In this document: positions 42,200 to 53,835 of the stretch, one piece after another
How positions within the stretch are numbered: the stretch's first letter is position 1
Layout: each line of letters opens with the position of its first letter
NCBI RefSeq assembly: GCF_030272615.1
Contig: NC_081414.1
Coordinates: 312,437,664-312,501,663, forward strand
Direction of reading: 5' to 3'
Origin: Cryptomeria japonica
Lineage: Eukaryota; Streptophyta; Pinopsida; Cupressales; Cupressaceae
DNA length: 64,000 nt
Program-made: the position numbers and the translations under genes
Notes under the pieces: generated by a model
The model's database searches: none
What the model was told of the DNA's origin: nothing
What the model saw: only the letters and a program-made list of their open reading frames with translations

Positions 42200-44702
42200 C
42201 TAGAATCTTATTCCCTTTCCAATGTTCCTTTTAGCATATGCAATGAATCTTGATACGATTCCTTCAATCTCAGCAATTGGAATCTCGGGAAGATTCTTCA
42301 TACTTTCTTCCAAGTGGATGACCTGATTGAATGCATCTAGAAGAGCTGCGTCCCAAGTAGATTCAAGTTCCTTTGTTCTTTCAATCAGGAGCATGGTGGC
42401 AAACATCTGATCATATTGCTCGTCTGTGATATTAGTGTCCTTGCAAAAGATGACCTCGATTCTATCCTCTAATTCCTGCATATCCACATCTGTCTCGACC
42501 TCGATCCTTCTGCCAAGAATGGTACGAAGTACCTCAAATACTTTGTCCTGGATCGGATTGATCACCTCCTCAACTTGGCTACATCTAGTACTGATGTCCT
42601 CAAAGAAAACACTCTTCATATGGAGTAAGGTTGACCACTGAAGCAAACTGTGAGATCCTCCATCCATGATCTTTTCTTGCGCTAAGACCTTCCTTGATGT
42701 GTGTCTAATTACTTTCAAGACAGGAATGATAACATCTTTGGTATGAGCAAATGCGGCTACTGTTATCATCAAATTGTGGATTATCATTCTGTACCATAGA
42801 CTCCATGGATTCTTCCACTTGAAGTGTCCTTTTCTCTGGTCTAGAAGAAGTACCGGATGAACGATCTCGGTTGGCCCCTTGCTTCTTCTTGGAAGATTCT
42901 TTCTTCTCAGGTCTCTCTTTTCTCTTCGAACCTCTTGGATGGAGATTGCCTTCACTTGCACTTCGAAGGTTACCTTCACCTGAATTTCTAGGATTAGGAT
43001 TGCCTTCGCTTACACTAGCTCCACCTTCGGCTGGTTTCTCTTCCAAAGTGAAAGTCATAGTTATGCCTTGCTCTCTCAACTTCTGATGCTGCACATCAAC
43101 CCATCTGCGAGTACAAGACAAGACTGGAGCCATCAAAGCATCTAGATCCACGACCTCGGGCTCATTCCAATCTAACCTTACTGATTTACTCTCTCGATCA
43201 TAGGATGACTGGATATGTCTGCCACTGTCCTAAGCTTGGTCGGCCACTCTGTAAATCCTGCATTTCCTGATGAAATCCAAAGGCAATCTAGAATGCATTT
43301 TTCGTTTCACTTCAAGATCATCTAAGAGATTCATCATAAAATCTTCAATTTGGTACTCATGCTTAAACTTCCTACCGACTGTCTCCTCTAAATGTCTATG
43401 TGGATCAAAGCTTTCTCTCAAAGCAAAGGATGAAAAAGAATACAAGGCTAACTCCTTCTCTGCGTCATCCATAGCTAAAGCATTAGGACATACCTCGACT
43501 GAATTGCCCAAAATGATAGGTACTGGAACTCCATTCCCATGTCTGTGTCTGAATGCCTTCGCATAGGCTGCCAACTGTCTTGTTACTTCAAGTAACACAA
43601 TTCTGTCTGTCGGATATCTCGGCAACATGTATGGAGGTAAAGGACATCCATGTACTCTGATATAAGTAAACTTCGGAAAATGAATAAACCAAGCACCATA
43701 CCTCTTTATTAATTCCTGTGCATCCTGAGATAATCTGTTGTGAATCCCACCTTGCAACGTCCTTGTGATGTTCATCGTGAAGGTATCATTAACTAGCTTG
43801 TAGTCGCTTCCTGGCGGATGATGCAAGTGGACATAGGAATCACAAACCCTGACCTCGCCGGGTCCTCTTCCAATCACTCCTCTGTGAGGTAGTCCTGCAT
43901 ACTCGAAGCTCCTGATCAAGGCATAGATGACGTATGAACTCATGTGGAAGGACTTGGTAGCCTTGAGTCTCCTCAACTGTACGTCCAAGCAATGGCTAAT
44001 CATTCTAGCCCAATGTATTGTTCCTTTCCCTTGAACGATCACCTGGATGAAGTAGAACATCCACTTCTCAAAATAGAAGGCGTGAGGGGCTCCTGTAACT
44101 CGGTTGAGCATTGTGATCAAATCTCTGTACTCCTCCTGGAAATCAATCCTGTGCGGTGTGTTCGGGATCTTGCTCAGGCGAGGACGACTCTTAAGTAACC
44201 AGTTCTTGTTGATGATGCTTAGACAAGCATCTGGATCATCCTCGTACATTGACCTGGCTCCTTCTATGCTCTTGTATATCATGTCTCTATGCTCTGGAAG
44301 ATGGAAAGCCTCACTTATAGCTTCCTCTGAAAGATAGGCCAAAGTGTTTCCTTCATTGGACACGATCGTTCTGGACTAAGGATCATAATGACGAGCACAC
44401 TCGATCATCAACTCATGGCACTGAACAGCTGGAGGAAAGCCGGCCGCCTTAATGATGCCACTCTCGATTATTCTCCGGGCGACAGGTGATGGCTTGCCAA
44501 TGTAAGGGACATCTCGAAACTTCTTCGTGCTGAAGTTGCCCAAGTTAGTATCTCCAATGTTGCTCCATTTAGACACGATCTTGGTCTCCACTTCTTCGGT
44601 CTTTTGATCTTCCTTCATGAGAGCTGGACGACTGGTGGATGCTCCCGCCTTCGGGGTCGCCATACCTACACAACATTTCATAATAAGTACTAGATCTTGC
44701 AA
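42200..44702 (-). pseudogene. Broken ORF of about 830 codons, element-borne, function unknown
   Basis: Three open parts lie end to end. Part one is 44702-44376. After TAG 44376-44378 the same frame continues 44363-43230. After another TAG the same frame continues past 43151 to a frameshift near 42760. A second frame then runs to 42200 (EVINPIQDKVFEVLRTILGRR ... NIGKGIRF). The middle (LSEEAISEAFHLPEH, HAFYFEKWMFYFIQVIVQGKG, FHMSSYVIYALIRSFEYAGL) is helical, loosely like plant transposon-associated domains with a globular SEEAI...F start. A K/E/S-rich region follows (SKRKERPEKKESSKKKQ). No RT, integrase, protease or knuckle is present. I do not recognise the family securely. Confidence 0.6.
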
Positions 44703-45538
44703 TATATATCATAAATTAGAGAGTAAATTTTAGGAAACATCATGATAAGTCTTTGAGTTATCATTTCCTAAAAAAACGATTGAGCTAGGGGAATTCAAAA
44801 ATTTCAAAATTCAAAATTTAAGCTATGACGATCAACAATTCAAAATTAAAACGATAAAAACATATCGCCATACCTCACTAGAGAGCTAACTCTAGAATGC
44901 AAAACAAATGGAATTCGCCTAGGCAAAATTAACGTTAGAAGCCTTCAACGTGATCTTCAAACAAACGTCTTTCTTATCAACTTCGCCACCCTTAGAGTCT
45001 TTGACGTATTCTTCAATGTCTTTCGCCTTAATTCAAACTTCACGTTCGCACTCCTTAGATGATGTTTACGCCTTCCTTTGATGAAATTCGCACCTTGAAC
45101 ACCACTCGCACCTCCTCTTGAATGATAATTTCGCACCACCTTTGGATACTCCAAATCGCACTTGAATGTGGATGATAAAATGATAATGTGAAAATGAAAA
45201 TCTTCACCACCCTTTATAAGCACTCACACCACAATTACCTTGAGGCCGACTTGGTAAAAATAAGGTAATTAAAACAATTTTTAAATAAATAATAAGGCCG
45301 ACCTTTCAATCCAAGCGCTCCATTTGATTTTTAATTAATTAATAATTAATTATTAAATGCCTTTGTTTTTTAATTTAACAAATTCGATTTTTTACAAGGC
45401 AAAAATAATTAATTAATATCTTGCGCAAATTTTAAATGCTATTTTAATTGAATTTTTTAATTTATCGAATTTAGCATTTAAAATAAATTAAAAAATGTTT
45501 GTTAGCGCCAAAATTCGAAGGTGAAAAGTACAAACCTC
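44703..45538 (-). other. 5' leader region of the 41136-46849 element
   Basis: AT-rich. Many short words such as ttcgca and cttcgccacc recur (44980-45160). No ORF is recognised. Confidence 0.4.
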
Positions 45539-46407
45539 ATCGCCCTGGTCCCTGACTGAGGGACAGGAGCGAAATATCAACTTGGTCTTGGTTCTCGTGC
45601 TTTGGACGTTTAAAATCTCCATCCTTACGTTGAAACTGGCGTTTTTGCAAGGGATTTCGAACTTGAGTGACTTGACTTTGAAAATGAATGTCCTTTAGAT
45701 GTGATATCGCCCTGGTCCCTTGATGAGGGACAGGAGCGAACCCTACGTTCTTACTTGAAATTCTTCGTTCTTGATTTTAACTCCTCGTTCATTACCTTTC
45801 AAACGACGTTTTAAACCCTTTGCAACTTTGTTTTGACATGATCTTCGAAGGATAACAAGTGTTTTAGCAAATATCGCCCTGGTCCCTTGGTGAGGGACAG
45901 GAGCGATCCTGGTGTTTCTCTCCTTGATCTCGCTTCTTTAATCACCAATCCTCTTTATATGGCAAGCAATGACATAGTTTCTTCATTCCACGCTTGTTTC
46001 ACTTGACTTCCACAAGGCATATAGATGTTTGGAGGATTATCGCCCTGGTCCCTTGGTGAGGGACAGGAGCGAACTTGGCATTCTGGTCCACTTTTCTTCA
46101 TGTTTGTGCCTTCAAATTATATTCATCTGGTAAAATGCACTCCCTTGGATCTCTCCAAATCGTCAAGTTGTTAAAATCCTGCAAGGACGAGGTGATGTTT
46201 GATTTTAAGCTCCGGTCCTTCACTGAGGGACAGGAGCGATTTTGCTCCCTGAGGCATTTCTGTGTTCGTGAAATTCTTCAATTTATATTCAACGGAAAGA
46301 TCACGCCTTTCTTTACTACTTCCATTCGAAAAATCATCTTGATCCTGCAGAGATAGTAAGATTTTTGAAAACGAGCTCCGGTCCTTCACTGAGGGACAGG
46401 AGCGATT
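45539..46407 (-). repeat. Six hairpin-forming repeats, period about 166 bp
   Basis: A 33-bp core recurs at 45539, 45705, 45873, 46039, 46209 and 46375 (spacings 166, 168, 166, 170 and 166). Copies 1-4 read atcgccctggtccct-N5-agggacaggagcga. Copies 5-6 read gctccggtcctt-N5-agggacaggagcga. Each can fold as a stem of about 12-13 bp around a 5-nt loop. Sequence between cores is poorly conserved. Confidence 0.85.
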
Positions 46408-46931
46408 TTGCTCCTACAGGCCAAAATATCATGATTTCACAAGTTTAATCACTTCACAAGGCAAAAACAAATCATTCCCTATGCCCAGGATCAAATATCA
46501 AAAAACTCAAAATTTAGGTCAAAATTACTCAATTGAATAAAATTCACATTTTCATCATCAACACTTAGACAAATTAAGACTCTGCAGTCAAAATTCCAAT
46601 TGAAAATAGACCATTCTGGCGAATTCATTCCATTCAAAATTGCATCCTATAAAAGGAAGCTTAAAAAGCTCTCAAGACTGACTGGACTCTGGCCTGAAAA
46701 GATCAAAACGGAAACCCTAAGGCTTGACCCTAATCTAGACAACTGACAAACTACCAAAACCCTAAAAAGCAAAGCGAAAGGCGAGCAAAAACGAGCAAAA
46801 AGAGGGGGTCCCCATTTTAAATGGGGCGACGTGTGAAATGGTCACAACAAGTAGGAGACAAAACCCTGCCCTAAGAAGAGAATTCACTTGAAAATCACTT
46901 GAAAGATGCAAGCCACGCTGAAATCAAGGGA

Positions 46932-48151
46932 TGTAATGTCCCCTCATTCCGAGTAGATCACTCAGATATAGAGGTTCATCTGTTAGCCATCTCTGTAGGT
47001 GAATTTAGTGAATAGGAGATGACAGCGATGGCATATGGAGGCCTATAATTAACACTTGGGAAGTCTTATTAATTAGGAGTATAATGTTATTTTATTATAG
47101 GGTCACTTTTTGTAAAAATAGGAAAAAGTTAATTAAAGTGACTATATAGGGATTAAGTTATAAAGTAATAATAAAACATTAAATAACCCCATGGCACACC
47201 CCCCTAGGCATTAAGTTGGTTTTAAAAGGTGGCCACCCTCAATGATGGAATAGACCCTCAAGTTAGGCAAATTATTTAGAGAGGAATTTTATTTAATAAA
47301 CTTCATTAAATTGCGGAGAGGACCCTAAAAGTTCGATTAGGGTTGGGGAAACAATAAAGTAATATGGGGAGTCTTCATTTTGCAATCTTTCAATCATTTT
47401 TACAATCAGCTTTTTGGGAATTGTGCTCTGCAACACATTTCAACAACATAGCAGCTTTAAGGAACAAAAACTCCTTGAAGACAGGTGGATTTGGACGATA
47501 CCCCAATTCACAAAATGGAGGGATTCATTCAGAATTCCTAATTGTGCTTCAATCCAGTCTTATTCAGCAATTTCAGAAAATTATTTGCAGGTTGGAGAGG
47601 ATTTGGGGATTTTAGATGGCAGCCATAGTTTCATTTGCAGCAGCCGTACCATTTGCAACTCCCCTAGTTTGCTACACTTGTTCGATTCAGCCTAATGAGG
47701 GTTTTGATTTCATGGAATTCTGATCAGCAGCACTACACATCAATATTTCAATAAATTCAGCAGGCGACGGTAACACATTTTTCATTCATTTATTGATTTA
47801 GCTAGTAGACGAATAAACCTGCCTGGGAGCCAAGCGTGGAATTCAATAGATCTCCAGGAATTGCTTTTGGTGTTGGGTCAATTAAAGCTCATTGGAGCCA
47901 TTTTCAGGTTTTGGGTGTTCTTCGATTGTATTCTGCTTCAGTTTCTTTAATAAAAGCATTCCAAACCTGGTGTGGGGCTCCTGGTATGCCATTATTTTGT
48001 CCTTGTGAAATAGATTTATTAATTCTGAAATTATCATTTTGCTGCACCAAATTCAGAATTCTGAGTTTTATTATCAGTCAATCATATTTCAGTGTTTTAA
48101 GTTGAAAAGTATTATTAGATTGGCATTCTTGCATGATCAAACCACCATACA
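46932..48151 (+). repeat. 5' LTR of a gypsy-type element
   Basis: Begins TGTAATGTCCCCTC, like the chromovirus LTRs, and ends CCATACA five bases before a tRNA-iMet-like primer site. It is about 1220 bp. No 3' partner was found in the window, so the element is truncated or rearranged. Confidence 0.55.
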
Positions 48152-48156
48152 ACTTT

Positions 48157-48169
48157 TGGTATCAAAACC
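48157..48169 (+). other. Primer-binding site, tRNA-iMet type (degenerate)
   Basis: TGGTATCAAAACC, two mismatches from TGGTATCAGAGCC. Confidence 0.6.
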
Positions 48170-49385
48170 AAGCTGAAACCAAAAAAAAAACTATCATAAA
48201 CCACCAATTAGTAAGCAACCAGCAATCATAAAAATCAGAAAATATCCAAAAAAACTTGGCTGGGGATCTTCTGAAATATTGAAGTTAAAACACTATTGTT
48301 GGTGAGTGAAAAACAAAAAAAATTGAAGAATACTTTCTTCATTCCAGATTTCCCCTCACTCAAATTCATCAAGAACATCTTAGGCAATATGCACAAGCCA
48401 ACACATGGGAAGCTTAGTGTACTACCTCATTGCAGAACATTTTTTAGAAAAGTTGTAGGCAAGAGCAGCAAACATGTAAGTGTGGAACTAGATTCTTAAA
48501 TAGTTGTGTTTCTTCTCTACTAGTTCAAAGATTTTGTTGGACGTGGAGGTTCTTGATTTCCAAGAGGACAGCAAGGCTAGAAGTCCTTAGGATGAAGCAG
48601 TTACCCTTTGAAAAGAAATTCAATTGGTATACAAGCAGAAGGAAAAGCCTCCCAGAATTATATAAGAACTTGGAAACATGTGTTGATTGTCTTAGGGTGG
48701 TGCATCGAGAGAGATTCGGAGTTTAGCTAGCATATTTACACTCCCTTCCTTTTGGAGGTAGAAAACTACCCACCCAAGTAGCAGCCCTACTTCAATACTA
48801 GGTGAAGATCTGCAAGGTTATGAGCTAGTGGGAACGATAGACTAGGCTAGTGTATGTGGTGGAGACCAAGTAGTGTACCGAGATGATTGGGTAGGTCCCT
48901 TGACTAGTGACTACAAAAGGGGAAAGGAGGTTATTGGTAAACAGGTAGTATAGGGAAGCAAGTGGGTCCCTTTTTTATTGGTATTTGATAAACAAGGAGG
49001 TATCATGGTGGTTAGACAGCTTATAATAGGGTTGCAAGTTTTTGCACTTTGAATGATCTAGAACTCTATTTTTTGTTAGGTCTAGTTTAATAGTTACTAC
49101 AGATTTGTAATATATTATGTACATGAGCTAGGCTCAATTTTTTTACTTTCAATAATTTTAACTTTCATGGGAGAGGGCTCCAATGGAACCCTCGATTTAC
49201 CAATATAAAAACAATTAACCTAAACTAATTTACATCACATTGTGATCTCAACTTGCAGCAATATGAGTGTGGAAAACTTGCAATATGATTTTGATGTTTG
49301 GTATCGAAAAGATAGCAAAGATGCACTAACCAATGCTTTGTCTAGAATTGTTAGAATTCAATCTATTTCAGCACCAAGGATGATG
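48170..49385 (+). pseudogene. Gypsy internal remnants
   Basis: After the primer site only debris remains. The clearest piece, about 49276-49350, reads QYDFDVWYRKDSKDALTNALSRI, the end of a Ty3 RNase H (compare KGKNNIVANALSR in the chromovirus here). Capsid, RT core and integrase are not visible. An internal deletion is inferred. Confidence 0.5.
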
Positions 49386-50259
49386 AGTTAGAAGCATCAT
49401 TAGATGATTAGCATGAAACTAGGGCCAGCAAAAGAAAATATGTGTTCTCCAGTGTGTTCATTTGTCACCAATAAAGAGTGGTTTTGATTCCCAAATCAAA
49501 ATTTGAAATTGAGTTGTTGATTGAGAGTCATTTTTCCTTAAGCTTAGCTCCTAATTCCTCTAAATTAATTAGTTAATCCATAATTAATTAATTAATCAAG
49601 GATAATTAATCCCTATTACCATTTCCTCTAATATTTAAATCCATGTCATCGTTGATCCTTGTCCATTTAATCCTAGACCTTAATCCATTTGCATGGATTA
49701 AAATCTAAGCTTTCCATTATCTGCCATGTGTCCCCTCACCTCCCATGCTCCCATTAAGTGAGCATGCTAACCTTTTCCAAACCTTGCTCACACATGTGTG
49801 AGCATACCATGTGAGCATACCTAGCTCTTACACCTCATATGACACTTGTTACATGACTACAACTTCAATCCATGCCTCAATCCTCCTCAAATCTAGCCCT
49901 CCATTAGCCAATGCATCTTGGCCCTCCGTTTCCTTTTGGAAAATCTATAAATTAGAGGCCTTTCATCCCATTTGATCATCCACTTTCATGCTAATCTTAT
50001 ACTGCCATTTTCATGTCACCCATTTCCATACTATCATGCTATATGTTTAATCAACTATCCTAATCTTAAATTCATGTTGTGTGTCCACTAAGCAACCACA
50101 TTTCACCATCAATCCATTATACAAACAGCACATCAAGTGGAGCATTGGATGCACTATATTTCAACTCAATCAAAGGAACAAAGAAAAACAAGGTGAAAGA
50201 CTTCATTTTTCGCATTTGAATCCTTGGTAATTTCATCCTTGGTATTTTCCCTTTCTTCA
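49386..50259 (+). other. Probable LTR of a second element, left edge unclear
   Basis: Non-coding; ends just before a primer-site-like sequence at 50262. No matching LTR copy was found, and TG at 49441 or 49513 could each be the start. Weak. Confidence 0.3.
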
Positions 50260-50261
50260 TT

Positions 50262-50281
50262 TTGGCATGCCCAATGGGACC
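50262..50281 (+). other. Primer-binding-site-like sequence of Tat/Ogre type
   Basis: TTGGCATGCCCAATGGGACC resembles the TTGGCACGCCCGGTGGGACC sequence next to the 5' LTR in many plant Ty3 elements. This is recalled from family knowledge and not verified here. Confidence 0.4.
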
Positions 50282-52858
50282 TACATTTCTATTACTAATC
50301 TTTGTTTGAGTTTTCTATGAGTTTTTATGTAAAATTTTGTGATCCAATGTGTATACCCTATGTTTCAGCATTTTTGTTGCCCAAGTTGTCACTTGCACAT
50401 AAATTAGTGCCTTGACAATAATGTTGTTTCCAAACTTTTGTGTCTTGCTTTTCACATTTTTCTTGCTGGTTTTTGACTTCTTGTCATTTTCTATGCAATT
50501 CATTAGCTTTGTTTCATCCTTTTCCCTTGTTTTTTAACCCTCTATTTGTAGGTTAACATGTTTTCTTGCAAGCATTTTTTCCCAAATCGATTCCTCACTT
50601 GCACTCTTGAGATCGATACTTTTTCCCTATCATCCAATGCTCTTGCATCTAGGAGCATTTCATTATATTTTATTTATTTTATGTTTTACCCTTTTAGTTT
50701 TGCACATTTTGTCTATTTGCTAACATGTCTCCCTGCTATTTTCATCATTATAAATATTTTATTTTGGAGGTTTCTACTATTTTTAAGAATCATCAATTCA
50801 TGTTTGTTGTTTTCTATACAAGTTCACAATTCAGCACTTAAACAATGTGTTTTGGTGAGTACGCGAATTCACTCATACACAATTTCTCAACTCGCTAAGG
50901 TCGTGGTTCAACACTTCCACTCTGTGCAGGCTCGCCTTTGCTTTTCCCACATTTATTTGTCATATTCTTGATCTTCATGCTAACTTCTTGTTCTAATCTA
51001 TGACTCTAACCAATTTGTACACCTATGTACAGCTACCCAAGAACATTAATCAAACTACTAACATATTTGGTACAAGTTATGTTTGTCAAAGATTATCTCC
51101 TTTTTTCTACTAGCTTTAGTTGCCCTGAAGTTAGGCCAATGAGGAAAAGAACTTGTTTGTTGTATCTTTGAGTGAGTGACGTGTATACTCTCCTCTTGCA
51201 AATTTGTCCGATCTTGAGGATCAAAATCATCACTTACTCTCATTTCCCTTCTTTTCATCCCAAAAATCCCAACATATGTATGCTCTCCCATTGCAATTCA
51301 TACAATCTTGGGTGATCAAAAGCACTTGGATCATTCCTTCTAGGGGAATTTCCTAGGGATTTGATCACCCAAGAAGATGACCCCAATTCTCGTTGTTTTA
51401 GCAAAGTATAAAAAGCAAGAGATGAATCAAAAGACATCCCTCTTGGAAGTAGAATCTTGTCAATCTTGGTTGAGCCCCAAAGAACTTTATACTTTGGGAA
51501 AGTGAAGGTGGAGAGTGGATTACCTTTTCCTCCTGATTGTTTAACATTTTTCCCTTTCATCTACAGATTTGGCCTCATGTACCCTTGAGGTATACAAAGG
51601 ACTCCCTAGCATCCTTGTACATTCTAACTTATACCTTTCAGCCATCCCATTTGTGGTGCATCGGATACCAAATAGGCCAAAGAAGTTCCTCAGAACGTAC
51701 TTCCAAGCAATAGAGGCAGAGCTCACTTTGGGTAAGGCTTAAGTATTCAAGGTAAGACGTGCATAGGCCATACATGACCTTGCATTTCCTAATTACACAT
51801 GCCCTTGGAAGATAGTAGAAATGTGGGCCATAAAAGGTGACTCCTTGAATAATATAGGATTGTGTGTGCAAGTGTTTGGTGTGTCTTTTGTCCAAAACCA
51901 CTGCATGCCTGTCAACCTATATCACCCTCAATTCAACTCGTTTATTTGATGCACTTTCAAATCCACCCTTTGGTCGAGCAAAAAAACCTTCATCCTAAAT
52001 TAACCATACAATATTCTCATCCCAATGCTTTATTCATTCTCCCAATCTAATCTTTCATCCATCCAATTCACCCAAAATTCTCCATCCAATCCTTCATCTG
52101 AAAATCAAATCTATACCCCATCTAAAATCCAGCATTCCCTTCATCCTTCCAGTTTAGCACCACCACCTTGTGGATCAACACATTCACAGATCAATGCTCT
52201 TGCAAATCTTCCTCTAATCCAACTTTCATCCCAATCAATGCTTATCTAATTACATATTCATCCTTCATCCTCATCACACCTATCCCCTCTAAAATTTAAA
52301 TCTGATTTCATCCTTCATCTTAATCCTTCAGTCCCATTCTTCTAATCCCCAATCCACTTCTAAACCATTATCCTAATTTCCATCCCCCTCAAAAATCAAA
52401 ATGCAACTTTCTTAATCAATCTTTCATCCATCATCCCTTTCTTCTAATCTTAATCTTCATCCAAAAGTCTCTTCTTCCAAACACTATCCCACAATCAAAT
52501 CCAACATCTTCATCTTCTATCCTCATCCCATTTTTTCATCAAACCTTTCTTCCAATCAGCCTTTACATCTAACTTATCTAAATCTCAATCAATTATCCAT
52601 GTGAAGTCTTCTAATCCAAGTCATAATCCAAATTCCCATGCCAAATCTAACCAACTTTCATCTTCTAATCGTACATCAATCATTTCGTAGTCCAATCTCC
52701 AAAAATCTTAACTTTTTTCGACTCCAACCACCTTTCCCAAATCTGAGCTTAATCAAATCCAAAATCTAAGCTTCAATAAATCAATCCTCCATCTCGTCCA
52801 ACCATCCAATCCAACTCATCCTCACCCAATATCTTCTCATCCACTTTCCTCCATCCCA
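50282..52858 (+). other. Element leader, pyrimidine-rich, with decayed minus-strand frames
   Basis: From about 51950 the plus strand is strongly C/T/A-biased (ttcatcc, aatcc and ccaat words). On the minus strand 51255-51901 several short frames look coding by composition (for example SIAWKYVLRNFFGLFGIRC and FPKYKVLWGSTKIDKILLPRG) but are broken and unrecognised. Confidence 0.35.
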
Positions 52859-53224
52859 ATGCCATCCAACACCATGTCTTCATTCTATACCTCCCTACCA
52901 ATCTTTGATGATGATGATATTAGTCTTGTTGACCAACTCAAATATAATCCCTATGACAATAATCCTACATCCATCATCTCTCAAGACCATAACCCCACTA
53001 GTTCCACTCCTACTTCAAAAGACATCCTAGCCCACCTCTTCAACCAAGACAAAGATGTCATGGTTAGGTACCTCCTAAGTACTAATGCCAAGCCATCAAA
53101 TACCAATTCATCTCCTATTGCTCATCCTTCCTCTTCCTTTGACAAGGTAAACCAACTCTCCATCCAAAGTTCCCCTCAAATCCCATCGATATCCCCAATC
53201 CCCATCTTTGAGACTCCTTTTTAA
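52859..53224 (+). CDS. Gag-like N-terminal ORF, unrecognised
   Basis: 122 codons starting MPSNTMSSFYTSLPIFDDDD, with S/P/N/T-rich tracts and two acidic segments. Composition and position after a leader resemble the low-complexity gag N-terminus of plant Ty3 elements. No domain is recognised and no zinc knuckle follows. It may be a chance frame in pyrimidine-rich DNA. Confidence 0.3.
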   Translation: MPSNTMSSFYTSLPIFDDDDISLVDQLKYNPYDNNPTSIISQDHNPTSSTPTSKDILAHLFNQDKDVMVRYLLSTNAKPSNTNSSPIAHPSSSFDKVNQLSIQSSPQIPSISPIPIFETPF

Positions 53225-53816
53225 GATCCCCAATCCACAATCCATTTCCACTTCTTATTGCACTTGCTTATCTCCCAAATCCTTACAATCCACAACATCT
53301 CAATCCTACAAATCCTTTTCATTCCAATCCTTTGATGATTTCCTTCAAGAACTATTAGGAAAGGTCACCATGCACAAGCAAAGTGTGCCACCTTGTCTTA
53401 TCACTCATCCACTCATCTCTCATCTCCCAAGACTACCAAATTTTTCCAATTCCTCAAATCCTCCATCCATAAACATCAAAAATATTTCTCCCATCCATGT
53501 ACATCACTCCTAGAGTCCATCCATGCACTCATTGCTAGCACCAAGCTTCCATCCTCCCTCATCTCCTCCAAACACATCCAACTATGTCAAGCACTTTCTC
53601 CCATGTTTATTTTATACGATCATGTGGTATTTATTTGGTTAACCGTCTCCTATTGGTGTAGATCTATTAGCCTCTTTTTTAGGCAAAAGTAAGCGTGTGT
53701 ATGTGTTTTTCCTTCAAATATTTGTTTGCAGCCAATACAAGTCTCTGTTTGAGCAAGTAGGAAGTTATCTCCATTTGTGCCTGAATTAGTTTATTTTTCA
53801 TTTATCCAAAAATCTC
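53225..53816. other. Pyrimidine-rich sequence, no gene recognised
   Basis: Continuation of the catcc-rich region, then AT-rich DNA. Overlapping short frames reflect base composition. Confidence 0.35.
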
Positions 53817-53835
53817 ACTATAGGTTTTGATTGTT

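Larger units (their letters stand above)
41136..46849 (-). mobile_element. 5.7-kb TG...CA element with internal gene; giant solo LTR or novel non-autonomous element
   Basis: Ends are TGTTGACGTG (left) and GGTCACAACA (right), a 5-bp inverted TGTTG/CAACA. They are flanked by AGTAG at 41131-41135 and 46850-46854. I find no internal copy of either end, so two ordinary LTRs are not visible. Inside on the minus strand are a leader with six hairpin repeats (46410-45539), a broken ORF of about 830 codons (44702-42200) and a 1-kb tail. Plus-strand TATA-like boxes occur at 41982-41989 and 46649-46656. Known precedents are LARD elements with very long LTRs. Ends, target repeat and coding cargo are seen; the class is inferred. 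Confidence 0.55.

Noticed and set aside
45539-46407. CRISPR array, from regularly spaced similar repeats
   Set aside because: Spacing of about 166 bp, variable repeat arms and a plant retroelement setting are incompatible with CRISPR.
50558-50971. 137-codon ORF with hydrophobic stretches
   Set aside because: Phe/Ser/Leu-rich translation of T-rich DNA; no signal or domain that I trust and no supporting neighbours.
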